A DNA stretch of 64,000 nucleotides from Actinomycetota bacterium (GCA_021323695.1 JAJPKN010000020.1:124001-188000); one strand, 5' to 3'; counted from the first letter of the stretch, positions 17,203 to 26,760 are shown. The notes: generated by a model not told the origin, from the letters alone. Translations and numbers: made by a program.

Positions 17203-20200
17203 TCACCCGGACGGGCGGACCACGAAGTACTTGGCTTGGGGGTGGTGGCAGATGATGGCCGCCGTCGTCTGCTCAGGGTGGAACTGCCAGGACGATCCAG
17301 CCGAGCACTCCACCCCGATCCGGTCCGCCCCCACCAGTCCCGCCACCCGGGCGTTGTCTTCCAGGTCGGGGCAGGCCGGGTAGCCCCACGAGTACCGCCC
17401 GCCTCGGTACTGCTGGCGGAAAAGCCCTTGGAGGCTGGGCCCGTCCTCGTCGGCAAAGCCCCACTCCTGGCGTACCCGCCAGTGCCAGTACTCGGCCAGG
17501 GCTTCGGCCATCTCCACCCCGAGGCCGTGCAGGTGCAGGTAGCCCGTGTACTGGTCGGAGCGGAAAAGACGAGCCGCCTCCTCGGAGACCGCCGGGCCCA
17601 TGGTCACGACTTGGAAGGCCACATAGTCGACCTCGTTCGACGTCACGGGGCGGAAGAAGTCGGCTATGCACAGCCAGGGCTCGGAAGCCTGGCGCGGGAA
17701 GCGGAAGCGGGCCAGCTCTCGGGACCGTTCGGTGCTGGCCCAGACCACCAGCTCGTCACCATCGGAGCCGGCTGGCCAGTAGCCGTAGGCGACGGCGGGC
17801 CGCAGGACGTCGGAGCGGCGTGCTGCCGCCAGCTGGCCCCGCAGTACCTGGCGCAGGCGTTGCTTGAACTGGGCGTCGTCCTCCCCCTCGTTGGGCCGGT
17901 AGCCCCACTGGTTGCGGAAAAGGGACGTCTCGTTCAGGTAACGGGCTATGTCGTCGAGCGCCACGCCCCGCTCTACGCGCGAGCCGATGAAAGGAGGCAG
18001 GGGGACCGGGTTGTCGCTCACCACGGTGGGAGCCCGCCTGGGGGTGGCCTCCGACCGGCCCTCGGCTGGGCGCCGAGGACGTGCCCCTGCCCGCCCCCCC
18101 AGGGCCCGCCCGAAGTCGGGGTCGTCCTGGCCCGAGCGCGCCAGTTCGACCAGGCGTTCCATCGTGCGCAGCCCCTCGAAGGCGTCTTTGCCGTAGAAGA
18201 CCCTGCCCCTGTACTCGGCTCGCAGGTCGCGCTCCACGAAGCTGCGGGTGAGGGCGGCCCCGCCCAGGAGCACCGGGTAGTGGTGGAGGCCCCGCTCGTT
18301 CAGCTCGAGCAAGTTGTCACGCATTATCAGGGTGGACTTGACCAGCAGGCCCGACATCCCGATGGCGTCGGCACCTACCTGCTCGGCTCGCTCCAGCATC
18401 TCCGACAGGGGCACTTTCGTCCCCAGGTTGTGGACCTCGTAGCCGTTGTTGGTGAGGATGATGTCCACCAGGTTCTTGCCTATGTCGTGGACGTCACCCT
18501 TCACGGTGGCCAGCACGACCTTCCCTTTGCCGCCAAGCGCGGTCTTTTCCATGTGGGGCTCCAAGAAAGCGACCGCCGCTTTCATGACTTCGGCAGACTG
18601 CAGGACGAAGGGCAGCTGCATCCGGCCGGCCCCGAACAGTTCCCCGACCCGCTTCATGCCCGCCATCAAAGGGCCGTTGACTATGTCCAGCGGGGCGGCC
18701 CCAGCTCCCAGCGCCTCGCTCAGTTCGGCTTCCAGGCCGTCCCTGGAACCGTCCACGACCCGCTGCTCCAGGCGTTGGCCCACCGTCCAAGAGCTGCGGT
18801 CCTCAGCGGCCACCGCCGGTGACGCGGCACCCTCGAAGTGGCGCAGCAGTTCGGCCAGCGGGTCGTAGCCCCGTGCCGGGTCGCGCCGGTCGTAGACCAG
18901 GTCCAAGCAGACCTGGGCCACCTCCGGGTCGATACGGTCGAGGGGCAGTACCCGAGCCGAGTTGACTATGGCCGCGTCCAAACCGGCCTGCTGGCACTCG
19001 TGCAGGAACACCGAGTTCAGCGCCTGGCGAGCGGCCGGGTTGAGCCCGAAGGAGACGTTGGAGATGCCGAGCAATGTCCGGGTGCCGGGCAGGGCGGACT
19101 TGATGAGCCTCAGGCCTTCGATCGTCTCCAAGGCGTCCCGCCGGCTTTCTTCCATGCCCGTGCTGACCGGCAGGACGAGGGCGTCGAAGAAGAGGTCCTC
19201 GGGCAGGATGCCGTAGCGTTGGGTGGCTATGTCGTGCAGGGCGCGCGCGGCCCGTAGCTTCCATTCGGCCGTCCTGGCCTGCCCCTCGGTGTCGATGCAG
19301 GTGCACACCACCGCCGCGCCGTACTCCTGGGCCAGGCGCAGGAACCTGTCCAGCCGGGTGCCGGGGCCGTCGCCTTCTTCCAGGTTGACCGAGTTGACCA
19401 GGGGCTTGCCGGCGGTGCACTGCAGGCCACGCTCGACCACGGCCGCTTCGGTGGAGTCCAGCATGAGCGGCAGGGTGGACTGGGTGGCGAACCGGCTGGC
19501 CACCTCGGCCATGTCCTCGACGCCATCGGCGCCGGTGTAATCGACGCACACGTCGAGCACGTGGCTGCCGGCCCTGACCGCCGCCTTGGCCATCGAGGTG
19601 CAGGTGGCCCAGTCCTTGGCCAGCATGGCCTCCCTGAAGGCCTTGGAACCGTTGGCGTTGGTGCGCTCGCCAACGTTGAGGACCGAAGGGGACTGGTCGT
19701 AGGGGACGTGGGTGTACAAAGAGGCGCAGCCCGGCTCCCATTGCGGCTGGCGGGGCCGGGCCTGCACGCCGGCGAGGGCATCGACCACGGCCTTTAGGTG
19801 GGCCGGGGTGGTACCGCAGCAGCCGCCCAGTACGTTGACCCCCAGTTCGGTGGCAAAGCGCCGGTGGTGCTCGGCCAGTTCGGCGGGGGACAAGTCGTAG
19901 TGCACCTGCCCATCTCTTACAGCGGGCAACCCGGCGTTGGGGAGGCACGACACCGGCACACGGCTCCGGGCCGCCAGGTAACGCAGGTGCTCGCCCATTT
20001 CCCGGGGGCCCGTAGCGCAGTTGACCCCGATGACCTGAGGGCGCAGGGCGTCCAGGGTGGTGAGGGCCGCCCCCACCTCGCTGCCCAGCAGCATCCGCCC
20101 GGTCTGCTCGATGGTGACCTGCACCTGCAGCGGCACCTCACGGCCCACCTCAGCCATGGCCCGGCGGGCGCCGATGACTGCCGCCTTGGCCTGGAGCAGG

Positions 20201-20691
20201 TCTTGGACGGTCTCGATGACCAGGAGGTCGGCCCCACCAGCCAGCAACCCGGCTGCCGCTTCCTGGTAGCCGTCGCGCATGGTGGCAAAGCCGATCTGGC
20301 CGAGGGACACGATCTTGGTCCCCGGGCCCAGGCTGCCCGCCACCCAGTGGCCGGCGCCGTACGCGTCGGCCACGTCCCGGGCTATGCCAGCCGCGGCGCG
20401 GGCCAGTTCCCGGGCCCGGTCAGCCAGCCCGTACTCGGCCAGTACCCAGGGCAGGGAGCCGAAGCTGTCGGTCTCGACGACCTGGCAGCCCACGTCGAAG
20501 AACGAGCGGTGGAGCGTGGCCAGCACTTCGGGCCGGGTGACGGCCAGGATCTCGTTGCAGCCCTCGTAGCCAGGCCCTCCGAAGTCATCGGCGTTGAGGC
20601 CGAGCGCCTGGATGTTGGTACCAGTGGCCCCGTCGAAGACGACGACCCCTTCGTGGACGGCTTGCAGGTAGCTGGCAGGGCCCCGTTGCAC
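17203..20691 (-). CDS. metH: Cobalamin-dependent methionine synthase
   Basis: Methylates homocysteine using 5-methyltetrahydrofolate through methylcobalamin. The 1162 residues contain all four modules. The homocysteine domain has zinc cysteines in NCATGP and GGCCGTT (about 225 and 290). The pterin domain contains NVGERTNANGSKAF (about 340). The B12 cap/Rossmann module contains DVHDIGKN with the cobalt-ligand His. The C-terminal reactivation domain contains GYPACPD, an AdoMet-binding motif. A low-complexity Arg/Pro linker precedes the reactivation domain. Start is GTG 20691; TAGTAT ends 6 nt upstream, so the mRNA is probably leaderless and there is no room for a cobalamin riboswitch. Confidence 0.97.
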   Translation of the reverse strand: MQRGPASYLQAVHEGVVVFDGATGTNIQALGLNADDFGGPGYEGCNEILAVTRPEVLATLHRSFFDVGCQVVETDSFGSLPWVLAEYGLADRARELARAAAGIARDVADAYGAGHWVAGSLGPGTKIVSLGQIGFATMRDGYQEAAAGLLAGGADLLVIETVQDLLQAKAAVIGARRAMAEVGREVPLQVQVTIEQTGRMLLGSEVGAALTTLDALRPQVIGVNCATGPREMGEHLRYLAARSRVPVSCLPNAGLPAVRDGQVHYDLSPAELAEHHRRFATELGVNVLGGCCGTTPAHLKAVVDALAGVQARPRQPQWEPGCASLYTHVPYDQSPSVLNVGERTNANGSKAFREAMLAKDWATCTSMAKAAVRAGSHVLDVCVDYTGADGVEDMAEVASRFATQSTLPLMLDSTEAAVVERGLQCTAGKPLVNSVNLEEGDGPGTRLDRFLRLAQEYGAAVVCTCIDTEGQARTAEWKLRAARALHDIATQRYGILPEDLFFDALVLPVSTGMEESRRDALETIEGLRLIKSALPGTRTLLGISNVSFGLNPAARQALNSVFLHECQQAGLDAAIVNSARVLPLDRIDPEVAQVCLDLVYDRRDPARGYDPLAELLRHFEGAASPAVAAEDRSSWTVGQRLEQRVVDGSRDGLEAELSEALGAGAAPLDIVNGPLMAGMKRVGELFGAGRMQLPFVLQSAEVMKAAVAFLEPHMEKTALGGKGKVVLATVKGDVHDIGKNLVDIILTNNGYEVHNLGTKVPLSEMLERAEQVGADAIGMSGLLVKSTLIMRDNLLELNERGLHHYPVLLGGAALTRSFVERDLRAEYRGRVFYGKDAFEGLRTMERLVELARSGQDDPDFGRALGGRAGARPRRPAEGRSEATPRRAPTVVSDNPVPLPPFIGSRVERGVALDDIARYLNETSLFRNQWGYRPNEGEDDAQFKQRLRQVLRGQLAAARRSDVLRPAVAYGYWPAGSDGDELVVWASTERSRELARFRFPRQASEPWLCIADFFRPVTSNEVDYVAFQVVTMGPAVSEEAARLFRSDQYTGYLHLHGLGVEMAEALAEYWHWRVRQEWGFADEDGPSLQGLFRQQYRGGRYSWGYPACPDLEDNARVAGLVGADRIGVECSAGSSWQFHPEQTTAAIICHHPQAKYFVVRPSG

Positions 20692-20697
20692 AGGCCG

Positions 20698-20703
20698 ATA
20701 CTA
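20698..20703 (-). promoter_or_regulatory. -10 (TAGTAT) of metH
   Basis: TAGTAT on the minus strand is 6 nt before the metH GTG, consistent with leaderless transcription. No -35 consensus seen. Confidence 0.5.
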
Positions 20704-20727
20704 AGGGCCAAGGTCTCCGCCCTGGCC

Positions 20728-21597
20728 TCAGGCCTTGTGCGTGGTGGTGGGCTTCTGGGTATGGGCGGTGGTGGTGGGCTTCTGGGGGGTAGGGGCGGGG
20801 CCGATGCACTGGGGGAAGGGGAACCACACCGAGTTGACGAAGTCCAAGAACACCGGTACCTGGGAGGGCTTGGTCAGGTACCCCTGGAGGCCGAGCGCGT
20901 GCGTGGCGTCGAGGGGCAGCAGGAGCTGGAGCACCTTGTGGCTGGGCGTCGTGAAGGTGTCCAGGTAGCTGGTCACGCCACAGGCCACGACCTGGCGCGC
21001 CGCGGTCTCGCTGGCGCCGTTGACGCCGGGGCGCAGCTGGGGCAGCTTGGCCAGGCTGGGGGCTGTGCTCACTATCACGTAGGCGCCTCCGGGTACCGGA
21101 GAACGGAAGACCACCGAAGACTTAGCTCGGTGCACCGTCCAGCTGGCCGGGTACAGGAGCCCGAAGCTGGCTGAGCTGTAGGAGCTGAAGTGCCCGGCAG
21201 CCGAAAGCGCGGGGTCGTCCGACATCCACCCCGTGACGGTGGTGCCCCTGACTTTGAACCAACCCCCCCCGGCGTTGGTGTGGCCCAGCACGCTCAGCAC
21301 GACCCCCTGGGCGGCGCTGGCGATGACCCGGCCCGACAGCGACGGTCTGGCACGCACGTGCACCCCTATGGGCGAGAGCACGGTCCGGCTGCCGCCGGCC
21401 TGGGTGACGGGGACGGTCGTCGAAGTGGGGACGGCCCTGGTGGTCGTGGCCAGGGCCCGGGGGGCTGAGGTGGCCGAGCTCGATGAGGCAGCCTGGCTGC
21501 CCCCTGAGCCGCAGGCCACGAGGCCCAAGGCCAGGGCAACGACCGCGGTGCTGCCAGCGGCTGCCTTGGCCGCCTTCGAGGTCGCTACCTTGGCCAT
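20728..21597 (-). CDS. Putative lipoprotein with SH3-like domain
   Basis: A 289-residue exported protein. A signal peptide (about 12-28) ends in the lipobox LVAC, so Cys29 is probably lipidated. A Ser/Thr/Ala-rich linker (30-70) follows, then a bacterial SH3-like segment (about 74-125: GVHVRARPSLSGRVIASAAQG with GWFKVRG and GWMSDD). The remaining domain (about 130-265) is of unknown function and contains two cysteines. It ends with two PTTT repeats. Bacterial SH3 domains often bind cell-wall peptides, but no enzymatic motif is seen. The ATG is preceded at 7 nt by CATACT (21605-21610 on the minus strand). It lies just upstream of metH but metH has its own promoter box. Confidence 0.75.
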   Translation of the reverse strand: MAKVATSKAAKAAAGSTAVVALALGLVACGSGGSQAASSSSATSAPRALATTTRAVPTSTTVPVTQAGGSRTVLSPIGVHVRARPSLSGRVIASAAQGVVLSVLGHTNAGGGWFKVRGTTVTGWMSDDPALSAAGHFSSYSSASFGLLYPASWTVHRAKSSVVFRSPVPGGAYVIVSTAPSLAKLPQLRPGVNGASETAARQVVACGVTSYLDTFTTPSHKVLQLLLPLDATHALGLQGYLTKPSQVPVFLDFVNSVWFPFPQCIGPAPTPQKPTTTAHTQKPTTTHKA

Positions 21598-21604
21598 TGG
21601 GCAC

Positions 21605-21610
21605 AGTATG
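21605..21610 (-). promoter_or_regulatory. -10 (CATACT) of the SH3-like lipoprotein
   Basis: CATACT on the minus strand, 7 nt before the ATG; leaderless-type placement. No Shine-Dalgarno is visible for this gene. Confidence 0.4.
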
Positions 21611-21695
21611 CCGCCTGGCAGCGACCCTTACACGCCTGGTGGTTGGGGAGCCCTGGCCAGCTCCAGGCAAGCGGCCCCGGCCGGCCAGGGGCCGG

Positions 21696-23063
21696 CTAAG
21701 GCGAGGCGAGCGGGCCCGGCCGGCCCAGCAAGTAGCCCTGGCCGCAGTCGATGCCGAGGTCCCGGAGCACCACCAGCTGTTCCTGGCGCTCGACGCCCTC
21801 GGCTACGACGGTGATGCCCATGTCATCGGCAAAATGGCGCATGGCCGCGATGATGGCCCGGCGGGACGGGTCGGTGCCCACCTCGCAGACCAGCGCCTGG
21901 TCCAGCTTCACGATCTCGGGCCGCACGTCGACCAGCCGCTGCAGGCCAGCAAAGCCGCTGCCGGTGTCGTCCACAGCCACCCTCAGGCCCCTTTCGTGCA
22001 CCAGCCGCACCATCTCCTGCAGCTGGTCGTAGGACTCGAACTGGCGCTGCTCGGTTATCTCGACCACGGCGCGGCCAGGGGGCAGCTCCGAGAGCACCTC
22101 CAGCAGGGCGGGGCGGTACAAGAGGCCCGGGGAGGCGTTCACCGCCAGGTAGGGGCCACCGGGGCGCTGGAGCTGGGAGCTGAACCCGGCCACCGCCAAG
22201 CGGGCCGTGTGCAGCTCGAGCTCCACCCCCAGGCCCACCCGGTGGGCCTCTTGGAAGATGTCTTCTGCGCTGGCCAATGACTGGCCACCAAAGCGGGCCA
22301 GGGCCTCGTAGCCGGTCACCTCACCGGTCGCCAGGCTGACGATGGGCTGGTACCGAGCCGTCGTCGCCCCGGGCGCCAGCAGTTGCCGGATGCGGGCATA
22401 GCGGGCCTGGCCGGCGGCGCTGGACAGGCGTTCTGCCTGGCCCTGGTCGCCCAGTTCTGCCACCAGGTGCTCGGACAGCCCCTCGGAGAGGGCGGCCGAG
22501 CCGGCCGCGCAGCGGCGCAAGGCGGCCAACAGATCTTCGGCCGGTGCACCCTTGACCACGTAGCCGCTGGCCCCTCCTCGCAGCATCTGGACGACAGAGG
22601 CGCGGTCGGAGGCGGCGGAATAGGCCAGCACCCTCGTCCGCGGTGAGACCTCGCGGATGCCCAGCACTGCCTCCAAGCCCCCACCCGCCGGCATCCGGAC
22701 GTCCAGCAGGGCAACGTCCGGCTGGTAACGGCCGGCGGCGGCGACTGCCGACCGGGCATCGCCCACAGCCGCCACGCAGCGCATGTCGGGCGTGTCGTCT
22801 AGGAGCCCGACCAGGCCTTCCAGGGTAACCCGGGCGTCGTCGGCCACGAGGACGCTGAGGGCCCGGGCCACCTGGGACGAGGGCGGGGGGCCGCGGCGCC
22901 CCGTGCCCTCGCCGTAACCCGGGTCGGGTTCGAAAGCCGGGGCGGGGGCAGGGCGGAGCTTAGCCTCCAGGGCCGCGCCCAAGTCGGGGAGGGGGCGGCC
23001 GGGCCCGGTGCTCAGGGGCGACGGCGGCCGGCGGAGCAGGCGGGTGAGCGGCCGGCGGCTCAT
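21696..23063 (-). CDS. Response regulator with EAL (c-di-GMP phosphodiesterase) output
   Basis: A 455-residue two-domain protein. After a Pro/Arg-rich N-terminal tail comes a REC domain (about 70-185) with phospho-acceptor Asp in LLDVRMP, acidic pair ADD and Lys in YVVKGA. An EAL domain (about 230-450) follows, with its catalytic set visible: YEALARF, Asn in VNASP, E in EITE, DD in DDTGSG, K in VKLDQ, AEGVE and GQGYLLG. DDTG replaces the commoner DDFG. It should hydrolyse c-di-GMP under phosphorylation control. The ATG at 23063 overlaps the stop of the preceding REC gene (ATGA), which decides the start even though the frame is open to 23210. Last gene of a kinase-REC-REC/EAL operon. Confidence 0.9.
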   Translation of the reverse strand: MSRRPLTRLLRRPPSPLSTGPGRPLPDLGAALEAKLRPAPAPAFEPDPGYGEGTGRRGPPPSSQVARALSVLVADDARVTLEGLVGLLDDTPDMRCVAAVGDARSAVAAAGRYQPDVALLDVRMPAGGGLEAVLGIREVSPRTRVLAYSAASDRASVVQMLRGGASGYVVKGAPAEDLLAALRRCAAGSAALSEGLSEHLVAELGDQGQAERLSSAAGQARYARIRQLLAPGATTARYQPIVSLATGEVTGYEALARFGGQSLASAEDIFQEAHRVGLGVELELHTARLAVAGFSSQLQRPGGPYLAVNASPGLLYRPALLEVLSELPPGRAVVEITEQRQFESYDQLQEMVRLVHERGLRVAVDDTGSGFAGLQRLVDVRPEIVKLDQALVCEVGTDPSRRAIIAAMRHFADDMGITVVAEGVERQEQLVVLRDLGIDCGQGYLLGRPGPLASP

Positions 23064-23452
23064 GGCCCGGCTCCGTCCTCCCCGGGCCGGCCCACCAGCG
23101 TGCCAACAGCCGAGAGGAGCTCGTCGGCACCGCAGCCCTTTACCACGTAGGCGGCCACGGCTGCTTGCCTGGCTGCCTTCACGATGCTGTCGTCGTCGTA
23201 GGCGGACCAAAGCACGACGGGAAGCTCGGGGTGCTCGGCGCTCAGCACCGCCGCGGCTTGCGTGCCGCTCATGCCCGGCATGCGGACGTCCATCACGACC
23301 AGGTCTGGCTTGGCCTTGCCCACGAGCTCGATCGCCGCTTGGGCTTCGCCGGCGATGCCGGCCACCTCGTAGCCCACCTCAGCCAACAACTGAGCCAGCT
23401 CTTGGGCCAAGGGGATGTCGTCGTCGACGACCACCAGACGGGCAGCCCTCAT
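23060..23452 (-). CDS. Stand-alone receiver (REC) domain protein
   Basis: A 130-residue CheY-like receiver with no output domain. It shows the acidic pair VDDD, phospho-acceptor Asp in VVMDVRMPG, Ser in LWSAYDD and Lys in YVVKGCG. It starts at an ATG overlapping the kinase stop (ATGA at 23449-23452) and its own stop overlaps the next gene's ATG. The three genes are therefore translationally coupled. It may be a phosphate sink, a relay intermediate or a protein-binding switch. The tail (PGEDGAGP) is too short for an effector. Confidence 0.88.
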   Translation of the reverse strand: MRAARLVVVDDDIPLAQELAQLLAEVGYEVAGIAGEAQAAIELVGKAKPDLVVMDVRMPGMSGTQAAAVLSAEHPELPVVLWSAYDDDSIVKAARQAAVAAYVVKGCGADELLSAVGTLVGRPGEDGAGP

Positions 23453-26142
23453 CGCCCCAGGCCTCCAGCCAGCGCAGCCACGGGCGCGTGGCCTGCCCGG
23501 TTGCCGGCCAGGGGCAGCCACACACGCACTTCAGTACCGGCCAGAGGAGCGCTCTTGACCTCGAAGTGGCCCCCGGCCAGCTCAGCCCGCTCCCTCATCA
23601 CCGCCAAGCCGAAATGGCCCTCTCGGAGCAGCTCGGCCTGGGGGACCGGGCGGAAGCCCTTGCCGTCGTCGCGCACGACCAGCAGGGCCCCCCGGCCGTC
23701 CGGCCTCAAGGAGACCGAGACCAACCCCGCTTTGGCGTGCTTGGCCACGTTGGCCAGGGCCTCTTGCACTATGCGGTAGGCCACCGTCTCGGTGTCCCGG
23801 CTGAGGGTGCCGCAGGGGACGGGCTCGAAGAACGTGCTCACCCCCGTGGCCTGGGCCCAGGTGGCCAGCTGGTCGGCGAGCGCGGCTTGGAGGCCGCCTT
23901 GGTCGAGCACCGGGGGCCGCAGCTCGCTCATCATCCGGCGCAGCTGGCCGATCTCCTGTCCCAGGTCGCTGCGGGCCCGGTTGACCAGCTCCAGTGCGGC
24001 CTCCGGGTCCCCCCGTTCGAGGCGCAACCGGCAACGGTCCAGTACGAGACCGAGGGTGGCCAGCCGCTGGATGGGGCCGTCATGGAGGTTGGCGGCCAGG
24101 AAGGCGCGTTCTGACTCCGCTACCCGGACCGTGCGTTCGAGCAACTGGCGCTGCCGCCAAGAGGCACCGATGATGCTGCGGTTGGCCTTGGCGATAGCGG
24201 AGGTGCGGGCCTGCACCAGCTGTTCCACCTGGTGGCCTTGAGCGCCGGCCGCCGAGCCGACGGCACCGGCCAGTGCCAGGGCCTGGCGGGCTGGCTCGCC
24301 CAGCGCGTCCACCACGGGCCGCAGAGGCCACGGAGGGGGCCCGGCTCGTTCCAGGGCCCTAACGGCTGCCTGCAAGGGTGCTAGCTCGAGCGGCGGCACG
24401 GGCAGGGCCCGGCCTTGTGAAATGGCTTCCAGGCTGGCCAGGAGCGCAGGGAGCACGTGCTCGGACAAGGCGCTGGCCACGCGGGCCAGCCGGTCCCACC
24501 ACAGCCGCAAGGTGGCGGGGACCACGCCGAGCACCACGATGGCGACGCCCATGGCGGCGACGACCAGGCTCCGCCACACGACAGCTGTGCCGTCCCGGGG
24601 CCCGGGTGGCAACAGGGCAACAACCGTGGTCGCACCCGCGCCGAGCACGGCCAGGGTGGCCAAGTGCCCGGGGGGGTGAGCGAAGGGCCCCCGGTGACGT
24701 GCGGCCGGAGAGCGCGCCGTCCGGCGGTAGGCAACGGCCAGGCCCAACAGGGCGCCACCCCCGGTGGTGGCCACGGCGGGCACCCCGGCGGCGCTCAAGG
24801 CCACGATGACGGCCACCACCCAGGTCACGGCTACGGCGGCCCGACCGACGCGCGACAGGGGGTTGTGCCGGCCCATGACCGGCGGGGCGAGAGCCGTCAG
24901 GGCCAAGGCGCTGGCCCCGGCCGCTCCCAACGTGGCCAGGGCCCAAGGTGCGCTCCCAGCCGTGGCGACAGCTGCGCCGCCCAGCGCGCTGGCAGCGGCG
25001 GCCGGGGCCACATGTGCGCGCCGGCCAGGGCGGCCCCCCCGCCCGTGCCCCAGCAAGCGGCGCTGAGCGTAGGGCCCCGGCCCCCTCGAGACGGGGCCGG
25101 CGGGGTGCCAGGCCGCCTCCAGCAGCGTGGCTGCGCTGCTGAGCGCGCCCAGGGCGCCGGCCAGGCCGGCTGCGACCAGGACGAGCCGACCGATGAGGGC
25201 AGCCTGGGGCCCGGCGGCCGGGGCCAACAGCCGCGCCAGGCTGGTGGCCAGCGCAGCACCCGGGCCGCCCTGCTGGGCGCCGGCCGAGCTCAGCCCCCCG
25301 GCCAAAAGGAGGAGCGGCAGGGCGAAGAACCAGCAACAGACTGCCGCTCCGGTCCCCAGCGCCACCCCCCAGCGCGCCCGGCCAGCCGTGGTGGTGGTGG
25401 GGGGGAGCGCCAGCAAGGCCGTCCCCGGAAGGCAGATGAGCACCACAGTGGTGGCCATGGCCACGGTGGTGCGGGCGGCGCTGCTCGGCGTCGGCCACCA
25501 GGGCCCGGGGGGTGCCAATGGCCAGTGGAGCCGACCTTCGGCCAATGCCACCAGCCCGGCGACGGTGAGGGCGGGCCCCAGCACAAAAGCCACGGACGCG
25601 GCGGCGTGGGCCACATAGCGTCGGGCCGGCAGGGCACCGGCGGCGGCCAGGGCGGCGACCGTTGCCACCTCGTAGAGCGGCTTGGGGGCCAGCCCCGACG
25701 CACGCACTGCCACCTGCACCAGGAGCCCTGCCGCCCCCACCTGGGCTCCCCACCACGAGGCGGCGCACAGGCCGGCTACCCCTGGCCAGCGCCGTGCCCA
25801 GCGGGCCAGGCTCAACGTGGCGGGCCCGGCCAGGCTGGGGCGGCGCGCCGGGCCGGCCCGGCCAGCTGGTGGCCCCGCCTGTCGCGGAGCCGCCCCGTGG
25901 CTGTCGAACTGGTGCCCGAAGGCGGCCAGCTCGGCGGCCAGGACCAGCAGACCGGCGGCAACGAGGCATATGGCACTGGGCATAAGGGCGGCCGGCCGGG
26001 TGGCCGGGAGGGCGGCGGCGGCGACCAAGGCGACGGGCGCAGTGGCAGCCAGGGCCACCCTGGCGCGGGCCGATGGCCCGGTGGCCCCTGGGCCAGGACG
26101 CCCGTCGGGCCCGAGTCGACTGCGAGCGTTCCTCACCGGCAA
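23449..26142 (-). CDS. Histidine kinase with large polytopic membrane sensor region
   Basis: An 897-residue membrane kinase. Residues about 25-560 form a chain of a dozen or more hydrophobic segments broken by Gly/Pro/Arg loops; the order and loop pattern recall APC-type amino-acid permeases, but this is only a resemblance. The cytoplasmic part begins near 570. The HisKA_3-type dimerisation helix carries His in NLHDGPIQRL (about 690), and the ATPase domain has EALANVAKHAK and DDGKGF, ending near 885. This is the NarL/DesK-type kinase class, whose usual partner is an HTH regulator; none is present here. The start is TTG 26142 or GTG 26136. The next two genes are coupled REC and REC-EAL proteins. 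Confidence 0.88.
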   Translation of the reverse strand: MPVRNARSRLGPDGRPGPGATGPSARARVALAATAPVALVAAAALPATRPAALMPSAICLVAAGLLVLAAELAAFGHQFDSHGAAPRQAGPPAGRAGPARRPSLAGPATLSLARWARRWPGVAGLCAASWWGAQVGAAGLLVQVAVRASGLAPKPLYEVATVAALAAAGALPARRYVAHAAASVAFVLGPALTVAGLVALAEGRLHWPLAPPGPWWPTPSSAARTTVAMATTVVLICLPGTALLALPPTTTTAGRARWGVALGTGAAVCCWFFALPLLLLAGGLSSAGAQQGGPGAALATSLARLLAPAAGPQAALIGRLVLVAAGLAGALGALSSAATLLEAAWHPAGPVSRGPGPYAQRRLLGHGRGGRPGRRAHVAPAAAASALGGAAVATAGSAPWALATLGAAGASALALTALAPPVMGRHNPLSRVGRAAVAVTWVVAVIVALSAAGVPAVATTGGGALLGLAVAYRRTARSPAARHRGPFAHPPGHLATLAVLGAGATTVVALLPPGPRDGTAVVWRSLVVAAMGVAIVVLGVVPATLRLWWDRLARVASALSEHVLPALLASLEAISQGRALPVPPLELAPLQAAVRALERAGPPPWPLRPVVDALGEPARQALALAGAVGSAAGAQGHQVEQLVQARTSAIAKANRSIIGASWRQRQLLERTVRVAESERAFLAANLHDGPIQRLATLGLVLDRCRLRLERGDPEAALELVNRARSDLGQEIGQLRRMMSELRPPVLDQGGLQAALADQLATWAQATGVSTFFEPVPCGTLSRDTETVAYRIVQEALANVAKHAKAGLVSVSLRPDGRGALLVVRDDGKGFRPVPQAELLREGHFGLAVMRERAELAGGHFEVKSAPLAGTEVRVWLPLAGNRAGHAPVAALAGGLGR

Positions 26143-26283
26143 CAGAACTTCCCGTGGCTCCCACTAACCGCTGAGGGACGCATCGGCCAGCCGGGCAGCA
26201 GGGTTGAGCGCCACGGGTGCCTGGACGCGCTCCGTGGCGGCTACCGCCGCTCACGGTGCCCTCCCAGGCGGGAGCAGGAAGGC

Positions 26284-26748
26284 TCAGTCGCCTACGCTTA
26301 CCACCTCGACCGCCAACTGGCCGCTGGGTGCCTCGTAGGTGACGACATCGCCGGCCCGCTTGCCCATGATGGCCTGGCCCAGAGGCGAGCCCGGCGAGAT
26401 GACGGGCAGGTCCAAGTGCCGTTCCTCTATGGAGCCGACGAAGAACTGTTCGACTTCGTCTTCGCCCACGTAACGCAGTCGGACCGTGACGCCGGTGGCC
26501 ACCTCGTCGGCGGGGCCGGAGTCAACGATCTCGACCTCCTTCAGCATCGCCTGCAGCTGGCGTATCCGGGCCTCCATCTTGCCTTGGGCGTCCTTGGCCG
26601 CGTGGTAATCGCCGTTCTCGGACAGGTCGCCCAGGGCACGGGCGGCCTCGATATGGCGGGCGATCTCGACCCGCCCGCGTGTAGTCAGGTCTTCGAGCTC
26701 GGCTTGGAGCCGCTCGTAGGTACCGGAAGACAGCTTGGTCGGGGCCAT
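26284..26748 (-). CDS. greA: Transcription elongation factor GreA
   Basis: Rescues backtracked RNA polymerase by stimulating transcript cleavage. The 154 residues consist of an N-terminal coiled coil (about 1-75) with the acidic tip in LGDLSENGDYHAAKD, and a C-terminal FKBP-like domain (GSPLGQAIMGKRAGD). The frame is open upstream to 26868, but ATG 26748 begins the conserved protein and TACCCT lies 6 nt before it, supporting a leaderless start. It is divergent from the leuB operon. Confidence 0.95.
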   Translation of the reverse strand: MAPTKLSSGTYERLQAELEDLTTRGRVEIARHIEAARALGDLSENGDYHAAKDAQGKMEARIRQLQAMLKEVEIVDSGPADEVATGVTVRLRYVGEDEVEQFFVGSIEERHLDLPVISPGSPLGQAIMGKRAGDVVTYEAPSGQLAVEVVSVGD

Positions 26749-26754
26749 TCCCGC

Positions 26755-26760
26755 AGGGTA
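26755..26760 (-). promoter_or_regulatory. -10 (TACCCT) of greA
   Basis: TACCCT on the minus strand, 6 nt before the greA ATG; leaderless-type placement with no Shine-Dalgarno. Confidence 0.45.

Noticed and set aside
17236-18822. 528-codon plus-strand frame (and 19798-21174) opposite metH
   Set aside because: metH is complete and conserved on the other strand; these frames have no domains.
20692-20727. Cobalamin riboswitch before metH
   Set aside because: The gap to the next gene is about 36 bp and the metH -10 box is 6 nt from its start, leaving no room for an aptamer.
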